Positions 10,951 through 22,592 of a stretch of DNA of 64,000 nucleotides are shown here, one piece after another. Below the pieces are notes generated by a model, which made no database searches, had not been told where the DNA came from, and saw nothing but the letters and a program-made list of their open reading frames with translations. The position numbers were made by a program, and so were the translations under genes. The stretch spans positions 62,001 to 126,000 of the forward strand of contig JAUIRK010000129.1 in NCBI GenBank assembly GCA_030549495.1, written 5' to 3'. How positions within the stretch are numbered: the stretch's first letter is position 1; each line of letters starts with the position of its first letter. The DNA comes from Nectonema munidae (taxonomy: Eukaryota > Nematomorpha > Nectonematoida > Nectonematidae).

Positions 10951-11027
10951 CTAGTCAAAATCTCCAAAAATTAAGGCATCCGTAACTTTAGTTTTCGGGA
11001 ATTTTAGTCTTCGGGGATTTTGACTAG
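10951..11027. mobile_element. TAGTCAAAATC-family short repeat, 77 bp
   Basis: Begins CTAGTCAAAATCTCC and ends in the inverse, GGGGATTTTGACTAG, with TTTTCGGG/TTCGGGG blocks inside. It is followed by GGAACCCTGC, as the copy ending at 4735 is followed by GGAACCCTTC, so the true right boundary may lie slightly further out. It is a shorter form of the copy at 49493-49599. Confidence 0.65.
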
Positions 11028-11850
11028 GAACCCTGCTGGACTTAGCGGGTGCCAAAAAAATCCACAAAATAAAATGAAAGAATATCGTTAAAACAAAACA
11101 ATGAACCTCAATAATATACTTTTTATCAGAATAAATCTTAGAAACAAAGTGATACACACATACAAACAGAAAACAAGTAATTATTATTTGAAACGAAGTG
11201 TATGTGTATATTTTCTTTTTTCACCAGCATAACAAAAAAGAATAATAAATGTGGGGAATATTAATAAAAAAGAGTAACAACACATCAATCAATATTACAG
11301 CGCATCTATCATTCATCGTGAGGTGTGTGCGCTTATCTCGTCTATCATCTTCCTTCTTTCTTTCCATAATTACAATTCATTACTTGGAAAAGTGTGCGAT
11401 GGAAGCAGTATTGGTAGTAAGCTGCTGAGTGCGTAGAGAGAAGTTTTACTCTAACATAAGTATATTTTTGTTGCAGGGATGAATGGAGTTGGATAGATGA
11501 TACACATAAGACACACATACACAATTTTATGAAAGCCTAATGATTGTCTTAAAAGCCAACCTAACATATACTAATCATTAGAGACGTTTTCAATGTAAAC
11601 ATGTCAATGCAACCTATACTCCCGGAAGAGAGCTTATAGTCCTAGGGGCAATAATATAATATCGAGCAAATAGATTCAACGGATTATACCTTCATAATCG
11701 TTTTACACTTATTGTAGCACTAGCTATGTCATATTGCTCGTATATATCAGAAATAATATATGGAAATACTTGTTAATGCTTGAGTTTTTACCAAATTTTT
11801 ACGCAGTTCATTTAAATGGTGAAAATTTATTTAAAAATAATAGGTTTGAT
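11028..11850. other. AT-rich stretch, nothing recognised
   Basis: Only pyrimidine-rich simple sequence (about 11335-11370) stands out. No exon or element end was found. Confidence 0.45.
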
Positions 11851-12249
11851 CAGGGCCGTATCAAGGGACCGTGAGAGGTCCTGAATGGAGCCCCTCATCC
11901 CTTGCTCTTTCTTTTCTCACTCATCCCCACCCCATTCTGGCTTAAAAAGTGATTTATAAAAAAAATGTTCCCATTTTTATTAAGTCACATAATTCAGATA
12001 TATACTGACTCAGTCCAAGATAGTCTCCATTAGATGTTCATTTTTCGTGTTTTAGCAGCAGCAAAATTATCGATGACTTCGTCAAAATCAACACAATCGA
12101 GAACTTCTTTCTCAATGCTCATAAGAGCCAGGCTTTGCAGGCGGGCTTGCCCCATAGTGCCCCCTAGGTAGGAAAATGAAATGGCGCCCCCTAGGTGTGG
12201 CGCCCCAGAGCAATTGCTCCCCACTGCCCTCCACATTGATACGGCCCTG
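11851..12249. mobile_element. hAT deletion derivative, 399 bp
   Basis: Starts CAGGGCCGTATCAA and ends TTGATACGGCCCTG, a perfect 14-bp inverted repeat with hAT-type CAGGG/CCCTG tips. Perfect 8-bp direct repeats GGTTTGAT flank it at 11843-11850 and 12250-12257, the hAT duplication length. It keeps a short piece of the transposase C-terminus (12030-12150) and has lost the rest, so it cannot move on its own. Confidence 0.92.
12030..12236 (-). pseudogene. hAT transposase C-terminal tail
   Basis: The last half of this frame reads QARLQSLALMSIEKEVLDC, then VDFDEVIDNFAAAKTRKMNI. This is the extreme C-terminus of the hAT dimerisation region seen in TTF-type zinc-finger/ZMYM-related transposases (pattern L..LALLSIE.E, then DFD..I..FA..K.RK). 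The upstream part, MWRAVGSNCSG, comes from the element's terminal repeat and is not genuine coding sequence. Only about 40 residues of a protein normally over 600 remain. Confidence 0.75.
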
Positions 12250-12257
12250 GGTTTGAT

Positions 12258-14131
12258 TCGTTAAAAATATAAATTAATTAAATATCATTATCCAATCACA
12301 TAAGAGAATGTGCGCACTCATTGGTCTCGTGAAAAAAAGGTTGTATAACTTAGGGTTTGCATAAACTCTTCATAGCTGGGATCACGTTGAATATTGTCTA
12401 GTTTGTAGAATAGATGATAGAAAATAATATCTGTTACAAATCTATTACGAAATAGTAAACCAGAATAAATTATATACTACATACCAAAATAACACTTAAA
12501 AGATTCGATTTAACAGTTCAAAATTAGCCTTCCATTATTTTGGATTAGGCATGCTTGGTAAAAATCGGCAAAGGAGGATTTGTCCCAACGTTTTATGTAA
12601 ATCTTGGATACGAAAAGTTCAACCTGGGTAAAAACATCCTCAAATCGGTCAAAACGTCAGAAAAAATCCGTTCTTAGTAAAACATCTTAGAAAATGAACA
12701 GTAAAATTATTAATGTATATACTAGCAGATTAGATAGAATGGTTCCTGGACAATAATTCAGCCTTAGAAAAAGCCGAATAGTTTAGTGATAAAAATTGTT
12801 GATACTTACTTTTAGCAAACCAAATTCATAAAATTATCAGCTTAAGTTATTTATAGGTGCACAGAAGCAAAAAATCGAAGCATGCATTTGATCAATACAA
12901 TGTTACCCTACTTATTATAAGATATTAAATAATCCTCCTGATTTGTTAAGGATAAAGAATTGATACGAAACAACTGTGAAAAGTGTGGTAAAAGATCAGT
13001 AATGAGAAACATGGTCTAGAAGAGCTTTCAATAAGATTTATTGACTTACCATCCGAAATTGAGAGAGATGCCATCTGTTATATCTATTACACAAGATGAA
13101 GAGAATAAAATGCGAACAAGAATTAACAAACTATACAAAAACTCAAAAGGATCAAAGCAAAATAAATACATACTGTAATGGGAGAGGAAGTATGTATGGT
13201 CTCTTCAACTCTGATTGATCACATGTGAAATATTGATGTGTAAATAAATACAGTGATAACAATGTGAAATATCCTCCAACAAATTGTAAAACATCCTTGT
13301 GAGTGAGTGATACCATAGATTTACATAGAGTATCTTACTGATTTGCCACGATATAAGAACGAATCAATATTTTACCATTTATACGTTAAGTTCTTCGTTT
13401 TACTAAACAGAATCTAAACTAATGAATATTGATAGAATTATTATTGATCATTTTTAACAAAATTTTTAATGCAATGAAAAAATCATTAATAATCAAAAAG
13501 AATATGCACATAATTAAGGTTAACATAACGGTAGTAGTTTTCATTGTGGAAAGTTTCTTCCTGAATGTTTGTGACGTTCGCAGTTCGCACCCATCCTTTT
13601 GGATAACGTAGTCCCGCCCAGAATGCTGTGTCCAGATCTACCTGAACTTTCAATCCGATAAACACTTAATACCGGCCCTCGTTACTGCAATAACTATACC
13701 CTGATATATATTATTTTACAAGAGTGTGTTTCAAATATATAAAAAGAGCTGAGTGAATACAATCTTAACGCGAACGCTCCCAAAATGAAAAACAATAGCT
13801 TAATTATTAGAGCACACCTAACCGTAAAAAACCTTTGAATTCTTCAGAGGAAGAAAACCAAGATAAAAAACAGGCATAACGGAATGTACCTTGTTCCTAA
13901 ATAAAAAGAGATATGCTACAATCTTCTTTCTGCATAAGCTACACTAATTAGAAAGTGTCATTAAAATTCCAAAAATCTTTTCTAATAAAATTTTACTTTT
14001 TATGTATCCAATGAATAATTTTTAAAACTTTCCAAAAAAATTCGCTCTCTGGAAAATATATCCTCAAAATAAATGGGCTTCTAATCCTGACCGCGAAATT
14101 TTATTTGAATAAAGTAGTATTTAGTTTTATT
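12258..14131. other. AT-rich stretch, nothing firm recognised
   Basis: A 60-codon plus frame at 13429-13611 has no domain. A scrap at about 13672 (TAATACCGGCCCTCG) resembles a decayed element end, but no partner was found. Confidence 0.4.
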
Positions 14132-14146
14132 AATGCGTATAACTCC
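14132..14146 (+). repeat. Target-site duplication of RTE LINE, left copy
   Basis: AATGCGTATAACTCC is repeated exactly at 16644-16658. The 15-bp pair brackets the LINE and marks its insertion points, so the initial codons of the frame beginning at 14105 are flanking DNA. Confidence 0.95.
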
Positions 14147-16643
14147 TTTACTATCACTTCGTATTCACTCTCTTTACTGTCAGAAGTCGCAGAGAGTGAA
14201 ACATTAATTTTAGCAGGTGACTTTAATGGTCAGATTGGGAAAAATAGTGATGGGTATGAGGGAGTCCATGGTGGACAAGGTTTTGGCAAAAGGAACGAAG
14301 AAGGCAACAGAGTATTAGACTTGGCACAGAGAAATGAACTGACCATCTGCAACACTAATTTCAAGAAAAAAGATGATCATTTAATAACGTATAGTAATGG
14401 AGGCAGAAATAGTCAAATAGACCTTTTAATGGTCAGACAGGAGAAATAAAAATATGTCAAAAATTGCAAGGTTATCCCAGGGATTGATATTGTATCGCAG
14501 CACAGAATTGTCATGATCGACATGCTTATATCTAAAGAACAAAGGAGAAAAGTAAAAAAGATAGGGCGATTCACGACATGGCTACTTGAAGACAGAAAAG
14601 TTCAAGGAAGATATCAAGAGTTAGTTGAAAATGGTTTGAAAGAAAAACAAATAGGTGATAATATTGAGGAAATGTGGAGTCATCTTAGAAAGAATCTGTT
14701 GACAGCAAGTTTGATTGTGCTTGGTAGAACGAAAGGTGGTAGAAGAACTCAAAAAGAAACTTGGTGGTGGAAAGAAGAGATTAGAGAAGTATTAAAAGCT
14801 AAGAAGCAAGCTTTTAAAAAATGGCAGGTAAGTAAGTTGGAAGAAGACAAACAAATGTATAGACTCAAGAAAAAAGAAGCTAAAAAGATCATTGCGGTAT
14901 CAAAAGCAAGGGAAACAGACAAAATGTACGAGGCACTTGATAGTAAGAATGGTGATAAGCAAATTTTTAAACTTGCAAAGGCTAAGCAAAGAGATATCAA
15001 GGAATGTGGAAATATCGACATTATAAGGGACAAAGAAGGAAAAATTCTTTTTAAAGAAGAAGAAATAGAGGAGAGATGGAAAGAATATTTTGAAGATCTG
15101 TTAAACGTTGAAAACGAGCATAATTGCATCGTTGCAGGTACAAAAATTGAAGGTCCCGAGCTAGGTTTGGAGGAAAAGGAATTATATGAAGCAATAAATA
15201 AAATAAAAATAAATAAAGCAACAGGATCGAGTGAATTAAGTGTAGAAATGATAAAAGCTGGAAGATGATGAGTAGATTATTTGAACAGATTTGGAAAGAA
15301 GAAAAAATGCCAGAAGAATGGACTAAAAGTCTTATTGTTCCAATTTACAAAAATAAAAAAGATGTGTTAAACTGCGAAAATTACCGGGGCATAAAACTAA
15401 TAGAACACGGATTAAAACTTCTGGAAAAAATTTTGGCTGAACGTTTAAGAAATCAAGTTAACATAAATGATAACCAGTTTGGATTTATGAGAGGAAAGAG
15501 TACAGTAGATCCTATATTTATAGTTAGACAGGTGATGGAAAAGAGACTTTAAGGAAATCAGCCTTTATTCTGCGGTTTTGTAGACCTAGAGAAAGCGTAT
15601 GATAGGGTTCCAAGGGATGTTGTGTACTGGAGTCTAAGAGAAAAAGGTGTAAGTGAAAAGTTAGTGAGACTAGTTAAGGAAACCTATAGAAACTCTAAAA
15701 CTTCCATCAGAACAATGAACGGATACTCACAGGAATTCGACATAAAAGTAGGGTTACACCAAGGTTCTGCATTGAGCCCTTTTCTTTTTGCAGTTGTTAT
15801 TGATGAAATCTCCAAAAATATAAGAAAAGAAGGAGTAAATGAACTTTTGTTTGCCGATGACTTAATAATTATGGCAGATAGTGAAAAAGAATTACAGGAA
15901 AGACTAAGTATATGGCAAAAAAGTCTCGAGGAAAAAGGCCTAAAGTTGAATGCAGGCAAAACCGAAGTGATGAAGGTTAGTAGAAATTACAAGACTGAGA
16001 TAAGAATAAAAGACGTGCATGGAATTGAGTTAAATCAAGTTAAAGCGTTCAAGTATTTAGGATCAGTTATTGAGATGGAAGGAGGATGTTGTAAAGACGT
16101 TCAGTCGAGATTGAATGCCAGTTGGGCAAAATGGAAAGAGGTTAAACCTGTTCTAAACGATAGAAGACTAGCCATGAATTTAAAGGCCAAGGTATATACA
16201 TCAATAGTTAGACCCGTCATAACTTACGGATCAGAATGTTGGTGTCTGAGAAATAATGAAAAGAAAAAGATAGAAGTGTCGGAAATGAAAATGCTGAGAA
16301 TGATGCTGAACGTTACGAGAAAAGATAGGATTAGAAATGAAGAAGTGAGGCATAGAACAAAAGTGACGACGAGTGTTGTAGATGTAATAGAAAGAAACAA
16401 GATGAGATGGTATGGACACGTGCTAAGAAGAAAAAGCGATGAAAAAATAAAGATAGCGTACGATGCGCCTGTACAAGGAAAGAGAAAAAGAGGAAGGCCA
16501 AGATTGAGATGGAGGGATGATTTGAAAAGGTCCATGGAAAAATTTGCATTGAAAGAAAGCGATGCGAAGGACAGAAACCTATGGAGAAACAGGATCAAGC
16601 CATCGACCCCCTTTTAGGGGATAAGATGATGAAGAAGAAGAAG
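14147..16643 (+). mobile_element. 5'-truncated RTE-type LINE
   Basis: The insert is 2497 bp between perfect 15-bp direct repeats. It starts inside the endonuclease domain, as expected from incomplete reverse transcription; full RTE elements are usually about 3.2 kb. It ends with a short GATGAAGAAGAAGAA tail instead of poly(A), typical of RTE. The perfect duplication and few coding breaks show it is young. Confidence 0.93.
14177..16617 (+). pseudogene. RTE LINE endonuclease-reverse transcriptase, three breaks
   Basis: The frame opens in the C-terminal half of the apurinic-type endonuclease: LILAGDFNGQIGKNSDGY, then VHGGQGFGKRNEEGNRV, DHLITYSNGG and SQIDLLMVRQ. The reverse transcriptase then shows NYRGIKLIEHGLKLLEKI, FGFMRGKSTVD, GFVDLEKAYDRVPRD, GLHQGSALSPFLFA and the active-site LLFADDLIIMAD. 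The C-terminal RTE region has NKMRWYGHVLRR and GRPRLRWRDDLKR, ending just before the tail. Three breaks are visible: in-frame stops at 14447 and 15550 and a frameshift near 15265. The enzyme would nick chromosomal DNA and copy its own RNA at the nick; this copy cannot, for want of the N-terminal endonuclease half. Confidence 0.92.
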
Positions 16644-16658
16644 AATGCGTATAACTCC
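16644..16658 (+). repeat. Target-site duplication of RTE LINE, right copy
   Basis: Exact repeat of 14132-14146. Confidence 0.95.
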
Positions 16659-18676
16659 AAAACAAAAATATTTTATGTAAACTAAGTAGAGATGTAACGG
16701 ATATCCGCATTAGCTGATGGGGATTAATTACAAAAATTTTTATATCCCTATACGGGGATCATTTAGGTTTGAACATCCGCAATTTTCAAATATTTATCTT
16801 TTTTCAGAATAGCAATTATGATATCACATCTTAAAAAAGAATTAATTCTGACATCGTCTTCTGCATGCGCATTAGTGAGTAAAAAAAATTTGACATCTGA
16901 TATATTTCTAGTATTAAGGCTGTATCCAGTGCTCTTCAGAGGATTGATAAGGAAGAAATTCGAATATTTTAAGTATTATATTATGATTATTTCTAATTTA
17001 AATTTTGATAAATGATCAAATGGCTCCATCGGAGTAAAAAGGTTGAGAATCAGTGATCTGATGGGTTATAAAATACATATATATAGATTAAATCTCTCGG
17101 ATCGCATAATAATAAATTAACTCCCCAACTACACGAAATATATTACTCAAACCGCAAACAAAGAACTACTGTACTTTATTTTAACGTAGAATAGGAGAAT
17201 TCACACTCCATTTCAAGCGTAGTTTCACATTAAAGTATTAGCGTTGTATTGCATTCTGGTTAGGCATTTTACGCAAAATCAGCATTGGAAAGCAATTATT
17301 TTATTAAAAGAGAAGATAGCATTTATTGATTACACATAATCGATGAAGCTCTTTAAAAGCATAAATATCATAAATGAATAAGAAACAAAAATAAACTATT
17401 ATTTTCTTTATTTAAAATACTTAAAGAAGCAACACCGACTTCTAAATTTTATTAGATACCGACTTGTTCTCCGACTTCACGGACTTAAAACTCCGATTTC
17501 CCAAGCCTGATTTGTATTCAAACCTTCTCTTTCTATGATACGTCCATCTAACAACTGGATGAAATAAGGCTTAGGTTTCTTTATTTATTGTAATAATATA
17601 ATGAATTACGAATGGATATACCACACATAAATGAAATCAAAAAAATTATTTATGTAGAGATGAGTAAGTTAAAGGGTGAAGGAATAAATTTTGGAGAAAA
17701 TTGTAAGCAAGTTCATCACTTCCACATTATTTGATTAGAAGAATTATATTATATTAAAACTAGCAAAGCTATATATATATATATATATATATACTTAAGT
17801 CGAATATTCACGAGCAAGAGATCAAAAACATTTCCAATAATAGGAATCAATACAGAAAAAGAAGTGAGTGCCTTTTGAATACAAAAGTGATGATGAAAAA
17901 TTTAATTTCTCAAACCTACAAGTAAATACAGAATGCGTAATATATGTATACGTTCGAATTTATTGGTTCAAGCTTAGAAAATATCGTGACAAAGTGCTGT
18001 AACATTTTCAAGCAAACATACAGAGTGTACAACTTAGTAAATTCAAAAACGCATTATTCAAAATACGCAGCCGTTATCAGCCGATACCGTCAATTCGGTC
18101 TATAAATATATTCATATTACCTACAAACTAAACTAAAAAAATACAACCTATAAACTAAACTAAAAAAACTATTAATATTGCCTTAAGGCAGAATTATCTC
18201 GAGGCCAATTTTGTAACTGAACATAAGCAAATTTCACGAATGAAGATATTGCATGTAGTGGTTTGGAGTATAAATCTTATTTCTCTCATTCCATAAAAAA
18301 GCATCAAATCTAGGAATATTTGTTAAAAACCCAAAAATCAACTTTTAGAAAACTGCCGATAAAACAAAGTTACAATATCATGAGGAAATTATCAAGCACT
18401 CCAAATAACCTAAGATATTGAATTGGATGGATATATGCTTATTTAAAAGATTTTTATTTATTTAAAATATGGCAATACTATCTATGATTAATTCATCCGA
18501 TTTGATAATGGTTGTCAGAGTAAAAACAAATAAATTATCCTTAACAATAAGATGCAAAGCCAAAATATTTAATTCTCTAAGAGCTTAATAAAAAAGCAAA
18601 TGTGGTTTAAAATCAACAAATACAAATTCGAAAACTACAATAACAGAATTTTAGAAAATGAACTAATCTAACCTGT
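16659..18676. other. AT-rich stretch with an AT microsatellite
   Basis: Twelve AT units lie at about 17771-17793. Near 17440-17515 are scraps (CCGACTTGTTCTCCGACTTC) related in inverse to the GGAGTCGG ends at 4748 and 45082. No gene was recognised; the plus frame at 16818-17015 has no domain. Confidence 0.5.
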
Positions 18677-18815
18677 TTAACCGGTTATCGATCACAGTGG
18701 ATATATGTCCACTTTACAAAAATAAAATCGTCTGCTTTTATTAATGTTCTTTATAATACAAGTCTTCTGCCTTACATTAGATATCGTCTGATTATTCTGG
18801 TCGTTAATGGGTTAA
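18677..18815 (+). mobile_element. TTAA-type (piggyBac-like) MITE, 139 bp
   Basis: TTAA at 18677-18680 and 18812-18815, with inverted ends CCGGTTATCGATCA and TGGTCGTTAATGGG. The interior carries two TCTGC repeats. It is the same subfamily as 5229-5344, longer by about 23 bp that includes an extra block (TATATGTCC) near the left end. Confidence 0.75.
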
Positions 18816-21800
18816 TATTGTTCTGTTTTCAATATTTAATTTGAATATCAGAAAAAAATTGTCTTCTAACGATTTCGCCTTATTAAAAATTTCTTAAAGA
18901 CCAGGATCAATGATTATAATAAATAAAGCAAATAATTAGACATTGAGTTAGGAAAGAAAACATGAATTTTCTTCATTTAAACAGAAGATATTTGAATCAT
19001 TGCTAAAAAATCTAATATAAAAATATCTGAGATTAAGGATCATCTTTCTACATGGATAGATTTTTTACAATTGACATGATAGTTTAGTACTAACATGGAA
19101 ATGAATTTCAGCTTAAATTTAAGCATACGTTTAGTAATTTTTAGATTCAACATCTGAACGCAATTTTGTTGCATATCACGATCCAATTTCCAGGTCGGAT
19201 AGGAAACATTTTATAAAAACTACTTTACTTTACTTTACTCCCCTCAAAAACTTAAAAAGACTCCTTCAAAACCATAAATAATAATAATTTCTTAACAGGT
19301 GAATATACAATTTTTAATGAGACTTTTATACATACATTTATTTCATTTTTAACTTTAGATAGCCTTTGGTGAGGTATCGATAATCGTTTTTAACATGGAC
19401 ATCAAAATTTTTAAGAAATAGATAATATTTAATGAATATAAGCTTGGATGGATTCAAAGAATGACGTTTATGTACTTGAAAAAAAAGAAAACACAAGAAT
19501 TGGGTAAGACTCAGCGCCTAAAGTCGAAGAAAAGTTTGTTTTACCTATTTATTTGTTTTAATTTTTTATTCCTTGTACAACTATGGTAAAATTCTGATTG
19601 ACGCATATGGACTTATACGATATCAAAAAAATTTATACGCATAAGACTTATACGATATCAAAAAGTATACAAAAAAAAGAAACCATAACGAAAGTAAACA
19701 ACTATTTTTTGTAGACAGGCGAAGTGTTTAATATTTGAATTTCTATATATCTAAAAGCAATATACAGGCAAACCTCCCCTTTATCTATATACGCACCAAG
19801 ATTTCACTACCAAAGGGATAAATAAAAATTTTACATAAAATGTTGCCTCTTATTGGTTATTTCCCTCGTGCTTTAAAATATTTAATTTTACTAACCGAAA
19901 AACTATCTAAGTAACAAAATATTCTTTTTGTTAAAAAATTTTAGCTATATTTTTATTTAGCAGCTTTTTATAATAAAAATTCACGCGAGAGGGCTGGAAG
20001 GTGAAAAATAATCAATAAGAGATCAAGGACAATTTAACCTCAGAACAAATCAGACATAAATATATATTAATATTGTCTAGAGGGCGAATTGTCCCTTAAG
20101 TACAAAGTTTTTTTAGGTATCAAAATGAATTTTTGCTAGGGAGACCAACTTTATGTTAGAGGGCCACCTGAAAACGTCAATGCTTTTTTCAGCACTTCAA
20201 TAAGGTCAATGTGCACTAATTATATGAATGAAAAAAAAACAATCAATAATTAAGAAGAAATAAAATAAAAATAAGCAATTCTATTTTTTCTTTAAAATAA
20301 CAAAGAAAATAATTATAATTGTTAAACAGTGCGTTGGATATATCGTGGTCGACATAATAGAGAAATATAAATAAGTTTGTGTATGTGTGTGTATGCGTTT
20401 GCTGGATTCACTGAAATGGCCTACAAACTAAAGAATAAATTTATTCGCATTTACTATCATTATGCAATGGTGTCGTTGACAGTGAGAGAAAGAGAAAATG
20501 ATCCATTATACGATTTTATCTTCAATCGTTGATGTTAAAATCGTTGCGATGTGTTACGATGAACAACGAAACATTCTAATTAAAAACAAGGCGACGAATG
20601 ATACTAGCTGCCAGATATTTTGTGAAAAGAGATGGATTGATGAGTCAGTGCTGAATAAGTATGCTGAAAATGTCAAATGCGTTTTTGGAAAAAGTTTTAC
20701 TCCAACATTATATTAAACGTATTGCATTCGCATATTTTTCAAACTTTTTAAATATTATTAGACTAGCTGAATTCAGGTTCAATAAGCATGCACAATTCTA
20801 ATCTTTTATTTAAGAGCTGCTTATATTTAGAATCAGAATCCTATTTGTTTTGGCTTTCTGTACATACAAGGGAAGGTTTTTTTTTGTCTAAAACTAAACT
20901 TCAAAAATATGAACCTAGTGAAGCGTCACAAAAATATATACTATAAGTGAAGGTAGATTTTAACGCAGACTCTATAAGAAAAAATCATGAAATAGGTTAT
21001 CGAATTTTATCCAATAACCTAGAATAGGAGATTCGAAAAATCTAGCTCTAAGTTATCATTTTTTAATATTTCTTGGATTTCAATGATTAATTTGGTAATG
21101 AATAGAAATTTTGGTCAATTTTTACAAACTATTTAACATTATTTGTTTATTTATTTTAAAAATCTGCCAACCTCTCTATAGCCAATTTGAATTCGAGTAT
21201 TAGTACATCAAGTGAATTTAAAAACAACCTAGCATGTAGTTTTAATATTAAAAGTTATAAACTTAAGATATTTCTGTTAAATTTATAACAACATAAAATT
21301 TAAAATTAATTTCAACCTAAAAACTTAAGATTATAAATGGTAATTAAATGTTTTCCAAAGTAATAGAATCAAATCCTGCAGAAAATAAAATATTAATTAA
21401 AATTTCAATACTAAAGCAAGAAAATAATTATCAATGGCTCTATAATTATAATGGTATCAATTAAACGCGATTCCTATTTAAATCCTAAAGAAATGTCAAT
21501 AAAAATAATAGAAAATAAAAAGGATATTTAATCTATTTAAGAAATTTACCTTTGAGCATCATTTGTTATTTTCATGTTTAAAAAAAATACACGTTTTATA
21601 CATTCAAATTTTTGTAATTATACAGGTAAAATGGCAGAATATTCTTATCTATTTGAAGTAATCGTTCTGCAAATCTCGATTTAAAATTTAAATTCCAATT
21701 TTTATAACAAAATATTTATTTAAAAAAAATAATTATATTAAAATATTTAAAAAAAAGTACATATTAACATATATTGTGAAAAATTATGTGGTAAAAAGTA

Positions 21801-21939
21801 TACCATCATTATATGAAAATAAACATGTATAAACAATTTTAAGTTTACAACATTTGATTATATTTTTATCTTTATAAAAGTTGTTAATCATGTTAATGTT
21901 GCGTGTAACAAACCGGTATCAAAGGTGGAAGTGCTTTTG
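18816..21939. other. AT-rich stretch, nothing firm recognised
   Basis: Contains the possible palindromic element at 19763-20164. A 72-codon plus frame at 20498-20716 (start MIHYTILSSIVDVKIV) has mixed composition unlike the poly-AT frames nearby, but I recognise no family and see no splice signals that support it. Confidence 0.4.
19763..20164. repeat. Imperfect palindrome, possible old MITE
   Basis: CTCTTATTGGTTATTTCCCTC near 19848 is the approximate inverse of the segment ending ATAATCAATAAGAG near 20030. The outer parts (CAGGCAAACCTCCCCTTTAT and the inverse of ATAAAGTTGG-type sequence to about 20164) pair more weakly. No target duplication was identified. Confidence 0.3.
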
Positions 21940-22592
21940 TTGAATCCGCCAACTCTTTCAAGGAAAAAACACTAAGACGCTTCACAAAAGCTTTTCGGGC
22001 ATTAAACTCAATCAATCCGGTACAACACTTCAAGGAGTAATACTATGTATTTATCTACGCAATTATTGTAAAAATAAAGGAAATATAAAATTTACCAAGA
22101 ATGATCTTCTTACATACAACGTTTTTGAAGATATTCTTATTTCAACGAAATTTCTAAGAGAACAATTAATTCAACAATACCCAGAACTACAAAAGGGTGA
22201 GCTAGAAGTACAGTTAGCTATGCTTCAACAAGCAATTAAGGCATATAGCTTTCAACAAACAAGAGAATCTTACAAAAAGTGACATCAGAACTTCGACGAC
22301 TCTTTCCCAATGTAGCTAAAAAGACTATCAACTTATCTTTAGTAATTTATCAATTTCTATACTCACAAAGTTGCTTATTGTGTGCCCTATAACATTGAGC
22401 GAATGCGAACGGAGCTTTTCTTTTCTAAGAAGACCAAAACGTGGCTGAGAAGTACGATGAGTCAGAAAAAGCTCAATGCTGTAGCTATCTGTCACAGCCA
22501 TCATGTTCTTCTTGATAACATATCTCTTCAGTCTCCTGTCATGGAGTTTGCAGACAGAAACAAAAAGAGACGTGAGATATTTGGAATTTAAG
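21940..22592 (+). pseudogene. hAT transposase C-terminal fossil
   Basis: Positions about 22365-22592 encode the hAT dimerisation region across two registers: LLIVCPITLSECERSFSF, then KTWLRSTMSQKKLNAVAI, SHHVLLDNI, and MEFADRNKKRREIFGI at the end. This follows the TTF-type pattern LL..P.T...SERSFS.L...K..LRS.M...RL..LA...H. The segment before it has an open helical stretch (ELEVQLAMLQQAIKAY) and FPNVAKKTINLSLVIYQF, which fit the preceding part of such a transposase. The fragment is frameshifted and lacks the catalytic domain. Confidence 0.7.

Noticed and set aside
14749-15129. 126-codon minus-strand frame
   Set aside because: Antisense shadow of the RTE LINE coding region; Ser/Leu/Phe-rich with no domain.
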